From assembly GCA_964343605.1 (NCBI GenBank), contig CAYFKJ010000002.1, positions 186,001 through 250,000 on the forward strand: a stretch of DNA of 64,000 nt, given 5' to 3'. The translations under genes and the position numbers were made by a program. This DNA is from CAYFKJ01 sp964343605. Lineage in GTDB: Bacteria > Pseudomonadota > Alphaproteobacteria > UBA2966. Below are positions 44,095 through 52,233 of this stretch, piece after piece (the stretch's first letter is position 1; every line of letters begins with the position of its first letter). The notes beneath the pieces are model-generated. The model worked only from the letters and a program-made list of their open reading frames with translations. It did no database searches and was not told the origin of the DNA.

Positions 44095-44862
44095 ATGAAA
44101 CCAAGGTTCGGCTTGGCGGCTCTTGGCCTGTCGATGATCGTCGGCGTCGTTCCGGCGGCAGGCGGTGATCTGCCTTCTTTCGTGGCGTACGACTTTTATC
44201 CCTTCGGTCACCGGGTCGAGGGGGAAATCAAGGGCTTGTTTCCCGACATCATGAGCCAAATCGAGGCTCTTTCCGGCATTCGCGTCGCCTTGGAGATCGA
44301 TTCCATCCCGCGCGCCACCCGATCGGTCTGGCGGGGCGATCGCGATCTTATTCTTTCCGGCGCCACGACGCCTCAATTCAAGGATACGATTTCGCTGGGC
44401 ATCGTCGGCTGCAACCGCACGGTGGTCGTCACCAATGCCAAAAGCGGGATTTCGAGCCTCGACGACCTTGAGGGCAAGACCATCGGCTTCGTCGCCAACG
44501 GCTTTCTTTTCCGCAAGTTCGGCAACAAATTCGGTATCGTGCCCGTTGAGACCGGCACCGGCGAATCGATGTTCCGCATGCTGTTGCGCAACCGGGTCGA
44601 CGGCATTTTCATCAGCGACATCGTGTTCGACGGGTTCCGCGCGGAAGGCGCGCCCTACGACGGCATCCCGGACGATTGGCGCGACCGCATCGGCAACGTC
44701 GTCGAGGCGGAGGTCATCGCCGTCCACCTGCGCATGGCCAAATCCTCGAAATTCGAACACCTGGCCGACAAACTCCGGCGAGCCATCGTCACGGGCAACC
44801 GAAACGGCGCTTTCGACAAATCCTACCGGAAATACGGCTCGTCCTCGGGTGGAGATTGTTGA
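44095..44862 (+). CDS. Periplasmic amino-acid-type (SBP_bac_3) binding protein, solitary
   Basis: A 255-residue protein with a signal peptide (cleavage near AAG, residue 23) and the SBP_bac_3 fold (YPFGHRVEGEIKGLFPDIM, SSLDDLEGKTIGFVANGF). Such proteins bind amino acids or similar ligands. No permease or ATPase lies beside it, so it may be a sensor-type or orphan binding protein. The S9 peptidase gene follows after 59 bp on the same strand. A low-complexity SSSGGDC tail ends the protein. Confidence 0.85.
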   Translation: MKPRFGLAALGLSMIVGVVPAAGGDLPSFVAYDFYPFGHRVEGEIKGLFPDIMSQIEALSGIRVALEIDSIPRATRSVWRGDRDLILSGATTPQFKDTISLGIVGCNRTVVVTNAKSGISSLDDLEGKTIGFVANGFLFRKFGNKFGIVPVETGTGESMFRMLLRNRVDGIFISDIVFDGFRAEGAPYDGIPDDWRDRIGNVVEAEVIAVHLRMAKSSKFEHLADKLRRAIVTGNRNGAFDKSYRKYGSSSGGDC

Positions 44863-44921
44863 TGGCCGTGCCGTTGGAAAATTGGATTGGCAGGGCATCT
44901 CGACGTGACTAATATTCCCGC

Positions 44922-46892
44922 ATGGGTTTATCAGCCATAAGATTTTTCCTATTTTCGTTAGGCCTGATGGGAGCGCTATTATCAGTTGGCGCGGCGAGCG
45001 CCGGAGTCCGTCAGGCGACGCACCCGGCGCTCAAGAATTTGCACAAAACGCCATTAATCCCGATTGAGAGTTTCTTCAAGGATCATTACCCGATCCGCAA
45101 TTTTCTGATTTCTCCCGACGGAAAGAAGTTGCTCTGGGAGGATACGACCGGCGGCACGTTGCGCATCCATTTTGGCCCCGCAGACGGTTCGTCGTCCAAG
45201 TTCATCGAGCCAGAAAACTACTCCGGCCTAATTCGGTGGACGGACGATAGCCGGTTCATCGTTTATGGGAACTCGAGGAGCGAGAAACGTAATCCCCATT
45301 TCGTTTCCGTTGATACCGCTGCGGCTGAGCCAACAATCCGGGATCTTGCACCGACACCGACCACGCGAATGCACTACGCCGGAAGGTCGAAAACGCACCC
45401 GCGTAGCTTTTTGTTCTCGATGAATGCTCGCAAGGAGAATGTGTTCGATCTGTACCGGTTAGATGCGGCGACCGGGGAGGCGGTGATGCTTGCGGAAAGG
45501 CACTGGTGGCGCTCAGTCATCGGGCCCGACGACAAACCGCTATTGCGAACCCATAATTATCCCTACGGGGCGTGGAAGATCTCCAGAGAACCCGACAGGG
45601 AGGGCGGTCAGCGGCAGACCGTTACGCTGGGCGGCGCCGAGGACCGCATAGAGTTCCTTAGGCCGGCTGAAGGCATGGATTTTGTTTACGCAAAATCCAA
45701 CCGGGGCCGGGATAAAATTGCGTTGGTAAAGTTCGACCCCGGTACCGGAGACGAAGAAGTCGTTTACGAACATCCCAAGGTGGATATCCGCAAGGTTCGT
45801 TTTGATCCCTATACCGGGCGACCCCTTGCGGTGTTGTCGGTTCCGGATCATGAGGAACATCATTTCCTCCACAAGGAATTTAAGGCCGCCGTCGGATTGG
45901 TGAGGCCCGACGTGCCTCACCGGCTCCGTTTCGGAAACGCGTCGAGGGATCTTTCAAAGATTATCGTGCACGTCGGGACCATTCAGCATGGTTTCGTGAC
46001 CCATTTGATCGACCGCAGCAGGGATACTCAGCGGTCGCTGACCGAGGCGCGCGAATTTCCCCAATCTTCGGCACTAGTCACGCCAAGCCCGTTCGAAATG
46101 ACGGCGCGGGACGGCTTGACCCTGCATGGTTATCTGACGCTGCCCATTGTCGAGCTCGGGAAACCGCTGCCATGCGTGGTGTATGTCCATGGGGGACCTC
46201 ACCGCAGGGACTGGTGGGGTTCGGGCTATCTGAGCCAAATGCTGGTGAATAGGGGATATGGCGTCCTTCAGATCAATTATCGGGGATCCGCGGGCTATGG
46301 ACGTAGATTCAAGGAGGCGGGCGATCATGAATTCGGCCGGAAGATGTTCACCGACATCTTGGACGCTCACGACTGGACAATCAGGCAAGGCAATTGCGAC
46401 CCCAAGGCCTCGGCAATCCTCGGTGCCTCGTACGGCGGATATTCGGCGCTCTTGGGCGCAACCCTGACACCGGAGCGATTCAAAGCTGTTGTTTCCGTTA
46501 GCGGCATGTCCGATCTGCCTCTTCTTTTGAAATCGGACCCTCCAAGTTGGAAGGGTTCCCGCTCCATGAGCCTCAAATATTGGGGTACGTATGCCAATGA
46601 GGAGGATCGCGAAGAACTGGAGAAATACTCCCCCATCAATATGGCCGGGAGCGTCGAGGTTCCGCCTCTCGTGATCCACGGAGACCGGGATTCGGTCGTT
46701 GAACCCGAGCAGGCGGAGCTTTGGGTGAAGCGACTAAGAGAGCTCGGCAAGGATGTCGACCACCTCGTGCTGGAGGGCGCTGGACACAATATGAAGGATT
46801 GGAAAGATCGCACGCGGATCGGGCGCGCGGTCGAAAAATACCTGGCCGAGCGGCTGGGCGGGCGTGACGGCGGGGTCGATCCGGTGTTCTGA
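44922..46892 (+). CDS. S9 family (prolyl oligopeptidase-like) peptidase, secreted
   Basis: A 656-residue protein with a signal peptide (MGLSAIRFFLFSLG; cleavage near ASA, residue 27), a long beta-propeller-like region to about 400, then the catalytic alpha/beta-hydrolase domain. GASYGGY carries S503, the Asp is in HGDRDSVVEP and the His in GAGHNMKDW. It should cleave short peptides or esters in the periplasm. It follows the solitary binding protein and ends 8 bp before the convergent xylX-like gene. By eye the stretch is a little less GC-rich than its neighbours. Confidence 0.9.
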   Translation: MGLSAIRFFLFSLGLMGALLSVGAASAGVRQATHPALKNLHKTPLIPIESFFKDHYPIRNFLISPDGKKLLWEDTTGGTLRIHFGPADGSSSKFIEPENYSGLIRWTDDSRFIVYGNSRSEKRNPHFVSVDTAAAEPTIRDLAPTPTTRMHYAGRSKTHPRSFLFSMNARKENVFDLYRLDAATGEAVMLAERHWWRSVIGPDDKPLLRTHNYPYGAWKISREPDREGGQRQTVTLGGAEDRIEFLRPAEGMDFVYAKSNRGRDKIALVKFDPGTGDEEVVYEHPKVDIRKVRFDPYTGRPLAVLSVPDHEEHHFLHKEFKAAVGLVRPDVPHRLRFGNASRDLSKIIVHVGTIQHGFVTHLIDRSRDTQRSLTEAREFPQSSALVTPSPFEMTARDGLTLHGYLTLPIVELGKPLPCVVYVHGGPHRRDWWGSGYLSQMLVNRGYGVLQINYRGSAGYGRRFKEAGDHEFGRKMFTDILDAHDWTIRQGNCDPKASAILGASYGGYSALLGATLTPERFKAVVSVSGMSDLPLLLKSDPPSWKGSRSMSLKYWGTYANEEDREELEKYSPINMAGSVEVPPLVIHGDRDSVVEPEQAELWVKRLRELGKDVDHLVLEGAGHNMKDWKDRTRIGRAVEKYLAERLGGRDGGVDPVF

Positions 46893-46900
46893 AAATCCGA

Positions 46901-48079
46901 TTAGCCGAGCAAACCCCGCGCCGCCAAATTACGCATCAGTTCGCCGACGCCGAAGGTCCAGGGATCTGCCTTATTACACAGCGTCACCCGGTTGGTCAGG
47001 CTGCCGAGCTTGTCGGCGGCGATGGTGACGGTGTCGCCGACTTTGTGGGTAAAACCCATGCCTTCCTCATCACGGTCCGCCACGGGGGCAAACATGGTGC
47101 CGGTGAAAAGGGCGACGCCGTCGGGGTACTGGTGGTTGTCGCCGATGGTCTGGGCCACCAGGTCGAGGGGGTCGCGGCTGATCTCCGCGAGACTGCTCTG
47201 GTCCTCAAGACGGAAGTTATCCTCGCCCTGGATGGTCAGGCGCACGACGCATCGGCGCACGTCGTCGATGCTGAACGTATCGTCGAACAGGCGGATGAAG
47301 GGACCGATGGCGCAGGAGGCGTTGTTGTCCTTGGCCTTGCCCAGCAACAGGGCGCTGCGGCCCTCGAAGTCGCGCAGGTTGACGTCGTTCCCGAGCGTCG
47401 CCCCGATGGTCTCGCCCCGGCTGTTGGCGATCATCACGACTTCGGGTTCGGGGTTGTTCCAGGTCGATTCGGGATGCAGCCCGACCTCGGCGCCGGGACC
47501 GACCGACGACATCGGCTGCGCCTTGGTGAAGACCTCGGCGTAGGGGCCGATGCCGACTTCCAGATACTGCGACCAGAGATCGCGCTCGATCAGCGCCGCC
47601 TTTAGCTTTTCGGCATCCGCCGAGCCCGGCACGATGGAGCCCAAGTCGGCGCCCACTTCGGCCTTGATGGTATCGCGCAGTCCAGCGGCCCGGGTTGGAT
47701 CGCCCTGGGCCTGCTCCTCGATGACCCGCTCCACCATGGAACGCACGAAGGTCACGCCGGCGGCCTTGACGGCCTGCAGATCGACCGGCGCCAGCAATCG
47801 CGGACGCGTATGGTCGGCGCTGCCGGCCACGCTGTTGGCGGCGATGCCGTCGAGATCGCCGATGAGCGGCGCGCTCGAAGCCCCGGCGACGACTCCAGCG
47901 GCACCGTCGAGCTCAAGGATTTCCGAAACGGTCGGTGCGATGCCGCTGAGGTCGTGGACCCCGGTCTCGCGAATTGCGACCGGTGACGGACCCGCAGGGT
48001 TGCCCGGGAGCCAAACCCGGCCGATCAGGGTGCCGGCTGTCGCGTCGAGGGGCAGGAGGGCGGCGCCGTCCATCGTCAT
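46901..48079 (-). CDS. xylX: FAH-family 2-keto-3-deoxy-pentonate dehydratase (XylX-like)
   Basis: A 392-residue fumarylacetoacetate-hydrolase-fold protein that closely recalls Caulobacter XylX: LLAPVDLQAVKAAGVTF, YLEVGIGPYAEVFTK, LGNDVNLRDFEGRSALLL and KAKDNNASCAIGPF. XylX converts 2-keto-3-deoxy-D-xylonate to 2-oxoglutarate semialdehyde in the Weimberg pathway. It lies 23 bp behind the uxaA-like gene on the minus strand. The semialdehyde dehydrogenase (xylA) and the sugar dehydrogenase are not in the window. The symbol rests on sequence recall, so other 2-keto-3-deoxy acids are possible. Confidence 0.8.
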   Translation of the reverse strand: MTMDGAALLPLDATAGTLIGRVWLPGNPAGPSPVAIRETGVHDLSGIAPTVSEILELDGAAGVVAGASSAPLIGDLDGIAANSVAGSADHTRPRLLAPVDLQAVKAAGVTFVRSMVERVIEEQAQGDPTRAAGLRDTIKAEVGADLGSIVPGSADAEKLKAALIERDLWSQYLEVGIGPYAEVFTKAQPMSSVGPGAEVGLHPESTWNNPEPEVVMIANSRGETIGATLGNDVNLRDFEGRSALLLGKAKDNNASCAIGPFIRLFDDTFSIDDVRRCVVRLTIQGEDNFRLEDQSSLAEISRDPLDLVAQTIGDNHQYPDGVALFTGTMFAPVADRDEEGMGFTHKVGDTVTIAADKLGSLTNRVTLCNKADPWTFGVGELMRNLAARGLLG

Positions 48080-48102
48080 CTTACAAACTCCGATTCAGGG
48101 GG

Positions 48103-49629
48103 TTAGAGGTAGGCGCCGATCTGCCAGGGTATGAACTCATGATCGCCGAAACCAAGTTCCTCGCTCTTGGAAGGATTGCCCGAGGCGACGTCCAGGACCT
48201 TGTCGAAGATGCGTTGGCCCATTTCCTGGACGGATATGCCTTCGTCGAGGACGGCGCCGCAATTGATGTCCATGTCCTCCGACATGCGCTCGTACATGGC
48301 CGAGTTCGTCGCCAGCTTGATCGAGGGCGCCGGCTTGTAGCCGAACACCGAACCGCGGCCCGTCGTGAAGCAGACGACGTTGGCGCCGGAGGCAACCTCG
48401 CCGGTGATGGAGCAGGGGTCGTAACCGGGGCTGTCCATGAACACGAAGCCTTTCTCGGTCACCCGTTCGGCGTAACGGTATACGCCCATCAGGTTGGTCG
48501 TACCGCCCTTGGCCGCCGCGCCCAGCGATTTCTCCAGGATGGTCGTCAACCCGCCGGCCTTGTTGCCGGGCGAGGGGTTGTTGTCCATGCTGGCATCGAA
48601 CTTGGCGGTGTAGTCCTCCCACCACTTGATTCGTTCGATCAGCTTCTCCCCCACCTCACGTGAGATGGCGCGGCGGGTTAAAAGGTGCTCGGCGCCGTAT
48701 ATTTCCGGCGTTTCCGCCAGGATTGCCGTACCGCCGTTGCGCACAATCAGGTCGACCGCGGCACCCAACGAGGGATTGGCCGTGATCCCCGAATAGGCGT
48801 CCGAGCCGCCGCACTGCAGGGCCAGGGTGATGTGCTCGGCCGACACCGTCGTGCGGCTGTCACGGTTGGCGATGGGCAGCATTTCCTTCACGCGGGCGAT
48901 GCCGGCTTCGATGGTCGATCGCGTGCCGCCGGTATCCTGGATGTTCATGTACCGGAAATTGGGACCGGCTTCGAGGCCGTAGACATCCAGCAGGAAGGAG
49001 ATCTGATTGCCCTCGCAACCCAGGCCGACCAGCAGAACGCCGGCGCAATTGGGATGGCGGATGTAGCCCCACATGGTGCGCTGCATCTGTTCGTGGTTTT
49101 CCACGCCGCCCGCACCACAGCCGGTGCCGTGCGTGAAGCCCGCGACGCCGTCCACATTCGGATAATCCTTCAGGGCGTCACCGGAAAAGGCGTCGACGAT
49201 GCCATGGACGACGGTGGCCGAGCAATTGACGGTGCTGAGGACGGCGACGTAATTGCGCGTCGCGACGCTGCCGTTTTCGCGCACGTAGCCCTGAAATGTG
49301 GCGCGCTCCGCTTCGGGAACGTAGTCCGTCGGCGTGACGTCCGCGCCAAAGGCGTAGTCGCGCTCGAAATCGCCGAACGCGGCGTTGTGGGAATGAACGT
49401 GCTGGCCGACGGCGATGTCCTCGCTGGCAAAGCCGATGATCTGATTGTACTTGCGCACCGCCTCGCCGGAGGCGATGGCCGCTGTCGCGATCTTGTGACC
49501 GGCGGGCACGTCGATGGCAAGCGTGACGCCTTCATCCTCAAGCGTCGATCCGGCTGATATATCGCCTTTCGCGGTGACGACGTTGTCGGCGGGGTTAAGG
49601 CGAATGGTTTGGTTGGTGGCAGTGGTCAC
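48103..49629 (-). CDS. UxaA (altronate/galactarate dehydratase) family protein
   Basis: A 508-residue protein: an N-terminal SAF domain (about 1-105, VTLAIDVPAGHKIATAAIASGE) and a UxaA C-terminal domain (NYVAVLSTVNCSATV; GFTHGTGCGAGG; LQCGGSDAYSGITANP). The family dehydrates aldonic or aldaric acids to 2-keto-3-deoxy acids with iron. The start is GTG at 49629 with GGAG 7 bp upstream. It is first in a two-gene minus operon with the XylX-like enzyme and divergent from the SDR-FAH operon. The context fits a third sugar acid such as fuconate or arabinonate rather than altronate. Confidence 0.88.
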   Translation of the reverse strand: MTTATNQTIRLNPADNVVTAKGDISAGSTLEDEGVTLAIDVPAGHKIATAAIASGEAVRKYNQIIGFASEDIAVGQHVHSHNAAFGDFERDYAFGADVTPTDYVPEAERATFQGYVRENGSVATRNYVAVLSTVNCSATVVHGIVDAFSGDALKDYPNVDGVAGFTHGTGCGAGGVENHEQMQRTMWGYIRHPNCAGVLLVGLGCEGNQISFLLDVYGLEAGPNFRYMNIQDTGGTRSTIEAGIARVKEMLPIANRDSRTTVSAEHITLALQCGGSDAYSGITANPSLGAAVDLIVRNGGTAILAETPEIYGAEHLLTRRAISREVGEKLIERIKWWEDYTAKFDASMDNNPSPGNKAGGLTTILEKSLGAAAKGGTTNLMGVYRYAERVTEKGFVFMDSPGYDPCSITGEVASGANVVCFTTGRGSVFGYKPAPSIKLATNSAMYERMSEDMDINCGAVLDEGISVQEMGQRIFDKVLDVASGNPSKSEELGFGDHEFIPWQIGAYL

Positions 49630-49667
49630 ACCGGGTCTCCAGGATGCAGTTATATGTGGCGAGGGGT

Positions 49668-49681
49668 TAATAGTATGATTA
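49668..49681. promoter_or_regulatory. Candidate GntR operator between uxaA-like and SDR genes
   Basis: TAATAGTATGATTA (TAAT-N6-ATTA) matches 12 of 14 positions of the motif at 41336-41349 beside the GntR gene. It sits 39 bp upstream of the GTG of the uxaA-like gene and 140 bp upstream of the SDR gene, inside the 191-bp divergent gap. Confidence 0.5.
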
Positions 49682-49820
49682 TAACATGAATGGCGGGAAT
49701 GGCGTCAAAGCGAGAAGATGCCTTTCGGCAATAAATCACAACCGGATTTGAACATCTCTCGGGAAAAGGTTAAACAGGCGCCGCCGTTGGGGGCGTCCAA
49801 TTTGTTTCGGAGTAGGAAAA

Positions 49821-50558
49821 TTGAGCGGTCGATTGCAGGGAAAATCAGTTTTGGTGACGGCGGCGGCCCAAGGGATTGGCCGCGCCTGCGCCGAAGCGCT
49901 GCACAGGGAAGGCGCCGACGTCCGGGCAACCGATTTGAACGGAGACAAGGTCGCGGAGCTCGAGGCGGCCGGCATCCGCACATCGCCGTTGGATGTCACC
50001 GACGCTGAGGCGGTGAACGTCCTGGCCGCAGAGGCGGGGACGCTCGACGTCCTGGTGAACTGCGCCGGCTGGGTCCACCACGGTACGATCCTGGACTGCG
50101 GGGAGGACGACTGGCGAAACTCTTTCGACGTCAACGTGCGCAGCATGTTCTTGACCATCAAGGCGTTCCTGCCGGCAATGCTGGAGGCCGGCGGCGGCTC
50201 CATCGTGAACATCGCATCGGTGGCGGGCTCGCTTGCGGGCGTGCCGAACCGCTTCGCCTACGGCGCCAGCAAGGCCGCCGTCATCGGGCTCACCCGGTCG
50301 GTCGCCAAGGACTTCGTCGCCAGCGGCGTGCGCTGCAACTCGATCTGTCCCGGGACGGTGCAGTCGCCGTCGCTGGACGATCGCATCAACGCCTTTGACG
50401 ATCCGGTACGGGCACGAAAGGATTTCATCGCCCGCCAGCCCATGGGCCGTCTGGGCGAGGCCGGCGAAATCGCCGATTTATGCGTTTATCTCGCCAGTGA
50501 CGAATCCCGTTTCATCACCGGCACGGAAATGATTATCGACGGCGGCATGACCACCTGA
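49821..50558 (+). CDS. SDR, probable 2-keto-3-deoxy-L-fuconate dehydrogenase
   Basis: A 245-residue classical SDR: TAAAQGIG cofactor motif, NCAGWVHHGTILDC, and Ser plus Y-GAS-K in RFAYGASKAAVIG. The VHHG(T/S)ILDC segment is what I recall in the Xanthomonas 2-keto-3-deoxy-L-fuconate dehydrogenase. That enzyme makes 2,4-diketo-3-deoxy-L-fuconate with NAD. The start is a TTG at 49821 with AGGA 5 bp upstream. It lies 26 bp before the FAH-family hydrolase that would cleave its product. Confidence 0.82.
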   Translation: MSGRLQGKSVLVTAAAQGIGRACAEALHREGADVRATDLNGDKVAELEAAGIRTSPLDVTDAEAVNVLAAEAGTLDVLVNCAGWVHHGTILDCGEDDWRNSFDVNVRSMFLTIKAFLPAMLEAGGGSIVNIASVAGSLAGVPNRFAYGASKAAVIGLTRSVAKDFVASGVRCNSICPGTVQSPSLDDRINAFDDPVRARKDFIARQPMGRLGEAGEIADLCVYLASDESRFITGTEMIIDGGMTT

Positions 50559-50584
50559 CGCCGACAAAACAGGAGAAAGACGAA

Positions 50585-51424
50585 ATGAAGTTACTGCGTT
50601 ATGGAGAACCCGGTGCGGAGAAGCCCGGGCTTTTGGATGCCGAGGGCGTGATCCGCGATCTGTCGGGCGAGGTTTCCGATATCGACGGCGCGGCGCTCTC
50701 ACCGGAGAGCCTGGCGAAAATCGCTGCGCTGGACCCGTCTTCGCTGCCGGCGGTCGACGGCAATCCGCGCATGGGTCCTTGCGTCGGTAATGTCGGCAAA
50801 TTGATCTGCATCGGCTTGAACTATTCCGATCATGCGGCGGAGACCAACAATCCCATACCGGAAGAGCCGATCGTTTTCCTCAAGGCCAACAGCGCCATCT
50901 GCGGTCCCGATGACGGCATCGAAATTCCGCGCACCTCGGAAAAGACCGATTGGGAAGTCGAGCTTGGCGTGGTCATCGGCAGGGAGACCAAGTACGTCGA
51001 CGAGTCGGATGCCCTGGACTACGTGGCGGGTTACTGCGTCAGCAACGATGTCAGCGAGCGCGCCTTTCAATTGCAGGGACCGCAATGGACGAAGGGAAAG
51101 AGCTGCGACACGTTCGGGCCGATCGGTCCTTGGGTGGTGACGGCGGACGAAGTGGGCGATCCCCAGAACCTCGGTCTTTGGCTGGACGTCAACGGCACGC
51201 GCCGTCAGACCGGCAACACCAACACCATGATTTTTTCGGTGGCCCATCTGGTGAGCTATCTCAGCCGCCACATGTCGATGCAGCCGGGCGACGTTATTTC
51301 CACGGGTACGCCGCCGGGTGTCGGGGCGGGCTTCAACCCGCCGGTATTTCTCAAGGCGGGCGACGTGGTAACGCTCGGCATCGACGGCTTGGGCGAGCAG
51401 CGCCAGGTTTGCCGCGACGCCTGA
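50585..51424 (+). CDS. FAH-family hydrolase, probable 2,4-diketo-3-deoxy-L-fuconate hydrolase
   Basis: A 279-residue FAH-fold protein. MKLLRYGEPGAEKPGLLD and CIGLNYSDHAAE are typical of ureidoglycolate-lyase and diketo-acid hydrolase members; metal ligands are in WEVELGVVIG and the later VSNDVSERAFQ. After the keto-fuconate-dehydrogenase-like SDR it would cut 2,4-diketo-3-deoxy-L-fuconate to pyruvate and L-lactate, the end of the non-phosphorylative L-fucose route. The start ATG at 50585 has AGGAGAAAG just upstream. Confidence 0.85.
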   Translation: MKLLRYGEPGAEKPGLLDAEGVIRDLSGEVSDIDGAALSPESLAKIAALDPSSLPAVDGNPRMGPCVGNVGKLICIGLNYSDHAAETNNPIPEEPIVFLKANSAICGPDDGIEIPRTSEKTDWEVELGVVIGRETKYVDESDALDYVAGYCVSNDVSERAFQLQGPQWTKGKSCDTFGPIGPWVVTADEVGDPQNLGLWLDVNGTRRQTGNTNTMIFSVAHLVSYLSRHMSMQPGDVISTGTPPGVGAGFNPPVFLKAGDVVTLGIDGLGEQRQVCRDA

Positions 51425-51436
51425 GCCTTCAGTATC

Positions 51437-51487
51437 AAGGGGCGCGCTGCCGGGTGTTCGGCGATCAGTCCGGCGGCCCGTCCCTTT
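51437..51487 (+). terminator. Weak terminator-like inverted repeat after the FAH hydrolase gene
   Basis: AAGGG with CCCTT and an inner GCCGG with CCGGC can pair across about 50 bp, but only TTT follows. It could weaken read-through into the TauE gene. Low confidence. Confidence 0.3.
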
Positions 51488-51504
51488 AGCGTTTCGGGGG
51501 TGCT

Positions 51505-52233
51505 ATGGAAGCCGGTCTGGACCTCGTCATCATGGCCGGCGCGCTGGCCGGTGCGTTGGCCTCCGGTTTCGCCGGTTTCGCGTTCGGCGTGGCGTCGTTG
51601 GGAGTCTGGGCGCATGCCCTGGCGCCGGAAATCGCCGCGCCGATGGTCGTTATGTGCTCGTTCACGGTCCAGCTCTTTACGCTGCCGCGCATTTGGCGGA
51701 GCATCGATTATCGGACCGCGATGCCGTTCATTGTCGGTGGTTTGATCGGCGTCCCAATTGGGGTCATGGTGCTGCAGGTGATGAGCCCCGCCTGGTTCCG
51801 CATCGGCGTGGGGGCACTGTTGGTCGCCTACGTGGCGGGTATTTTCATTTCGGGCCAGTTGCCCAAGTTGGACGCCTATCCCCGCGGCGCCGTGATTTTG
51901 GTTGGCTGGGGCGGCGGCATCATGGGCGGCTTCGCCGGCCTTTCCGGAATACTGCCGACTTTGTGGTGCAGCCTGATGAAGTGGCCGAAGGATCGTCAAC
52001 GGTCGACGTTTCAGGTCTTCAACCTGGCCATGCACAGCTTGACCCTGGCGGCGTATGCCTACACCGGCATTTTGACGCGGAAACTGGTGGAGCCGATGTT
52101 GGCGGCAGCGCCCATGCTGGTTATCGGCAGCGTTATCGGGTTCGCCCTTTACCGCCGCGTCAGCGACCAACAGTTCAAACTGGCCTTGCTGGTATTGCTG
52201 GCGGGCTCCGGCTTGTTGATGCTGATCCGTTAG
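51505..52233 (+). CDS. TauE/SafE family sulfite exporter-like permease
   Basis: A 242-residue membrane protein with about eight helices, two TauE repeats and the GGxxGG-type GWGGGIMGGFAGLSG stretch. The family exports sulfite, sulfoacetate and other anions. It follows the FAH hydrolase gene by 80 bp and may be read with it, possibly exporting an organic acid; no sulfur gene is beside it. Its TAG overlaps the convergent kinase TAA by 4 bp. Confidence 0.85.
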   Translation: MEAGLDLVIMAGALAGALASGFAGFAFGVASLGVWAHALAPEIAAPMVVMCSFTVQLFTLPRIWRSIDYRTAMPFIVGGLIGVPIGVMVLQVMSPAWFRIGVGALLVAYVAGIFISGQLPKLDAYPRGAVILVGWGGGIMGGFAGLSGILPTLWCSLMKWPKDRQRSTFQVFNLAMHSLTLAAYAYTGILTRKLVEPMLAAAPMLVIGSVIGFALYRRVSDQQFKLALLVLLAGSGLLMLIR

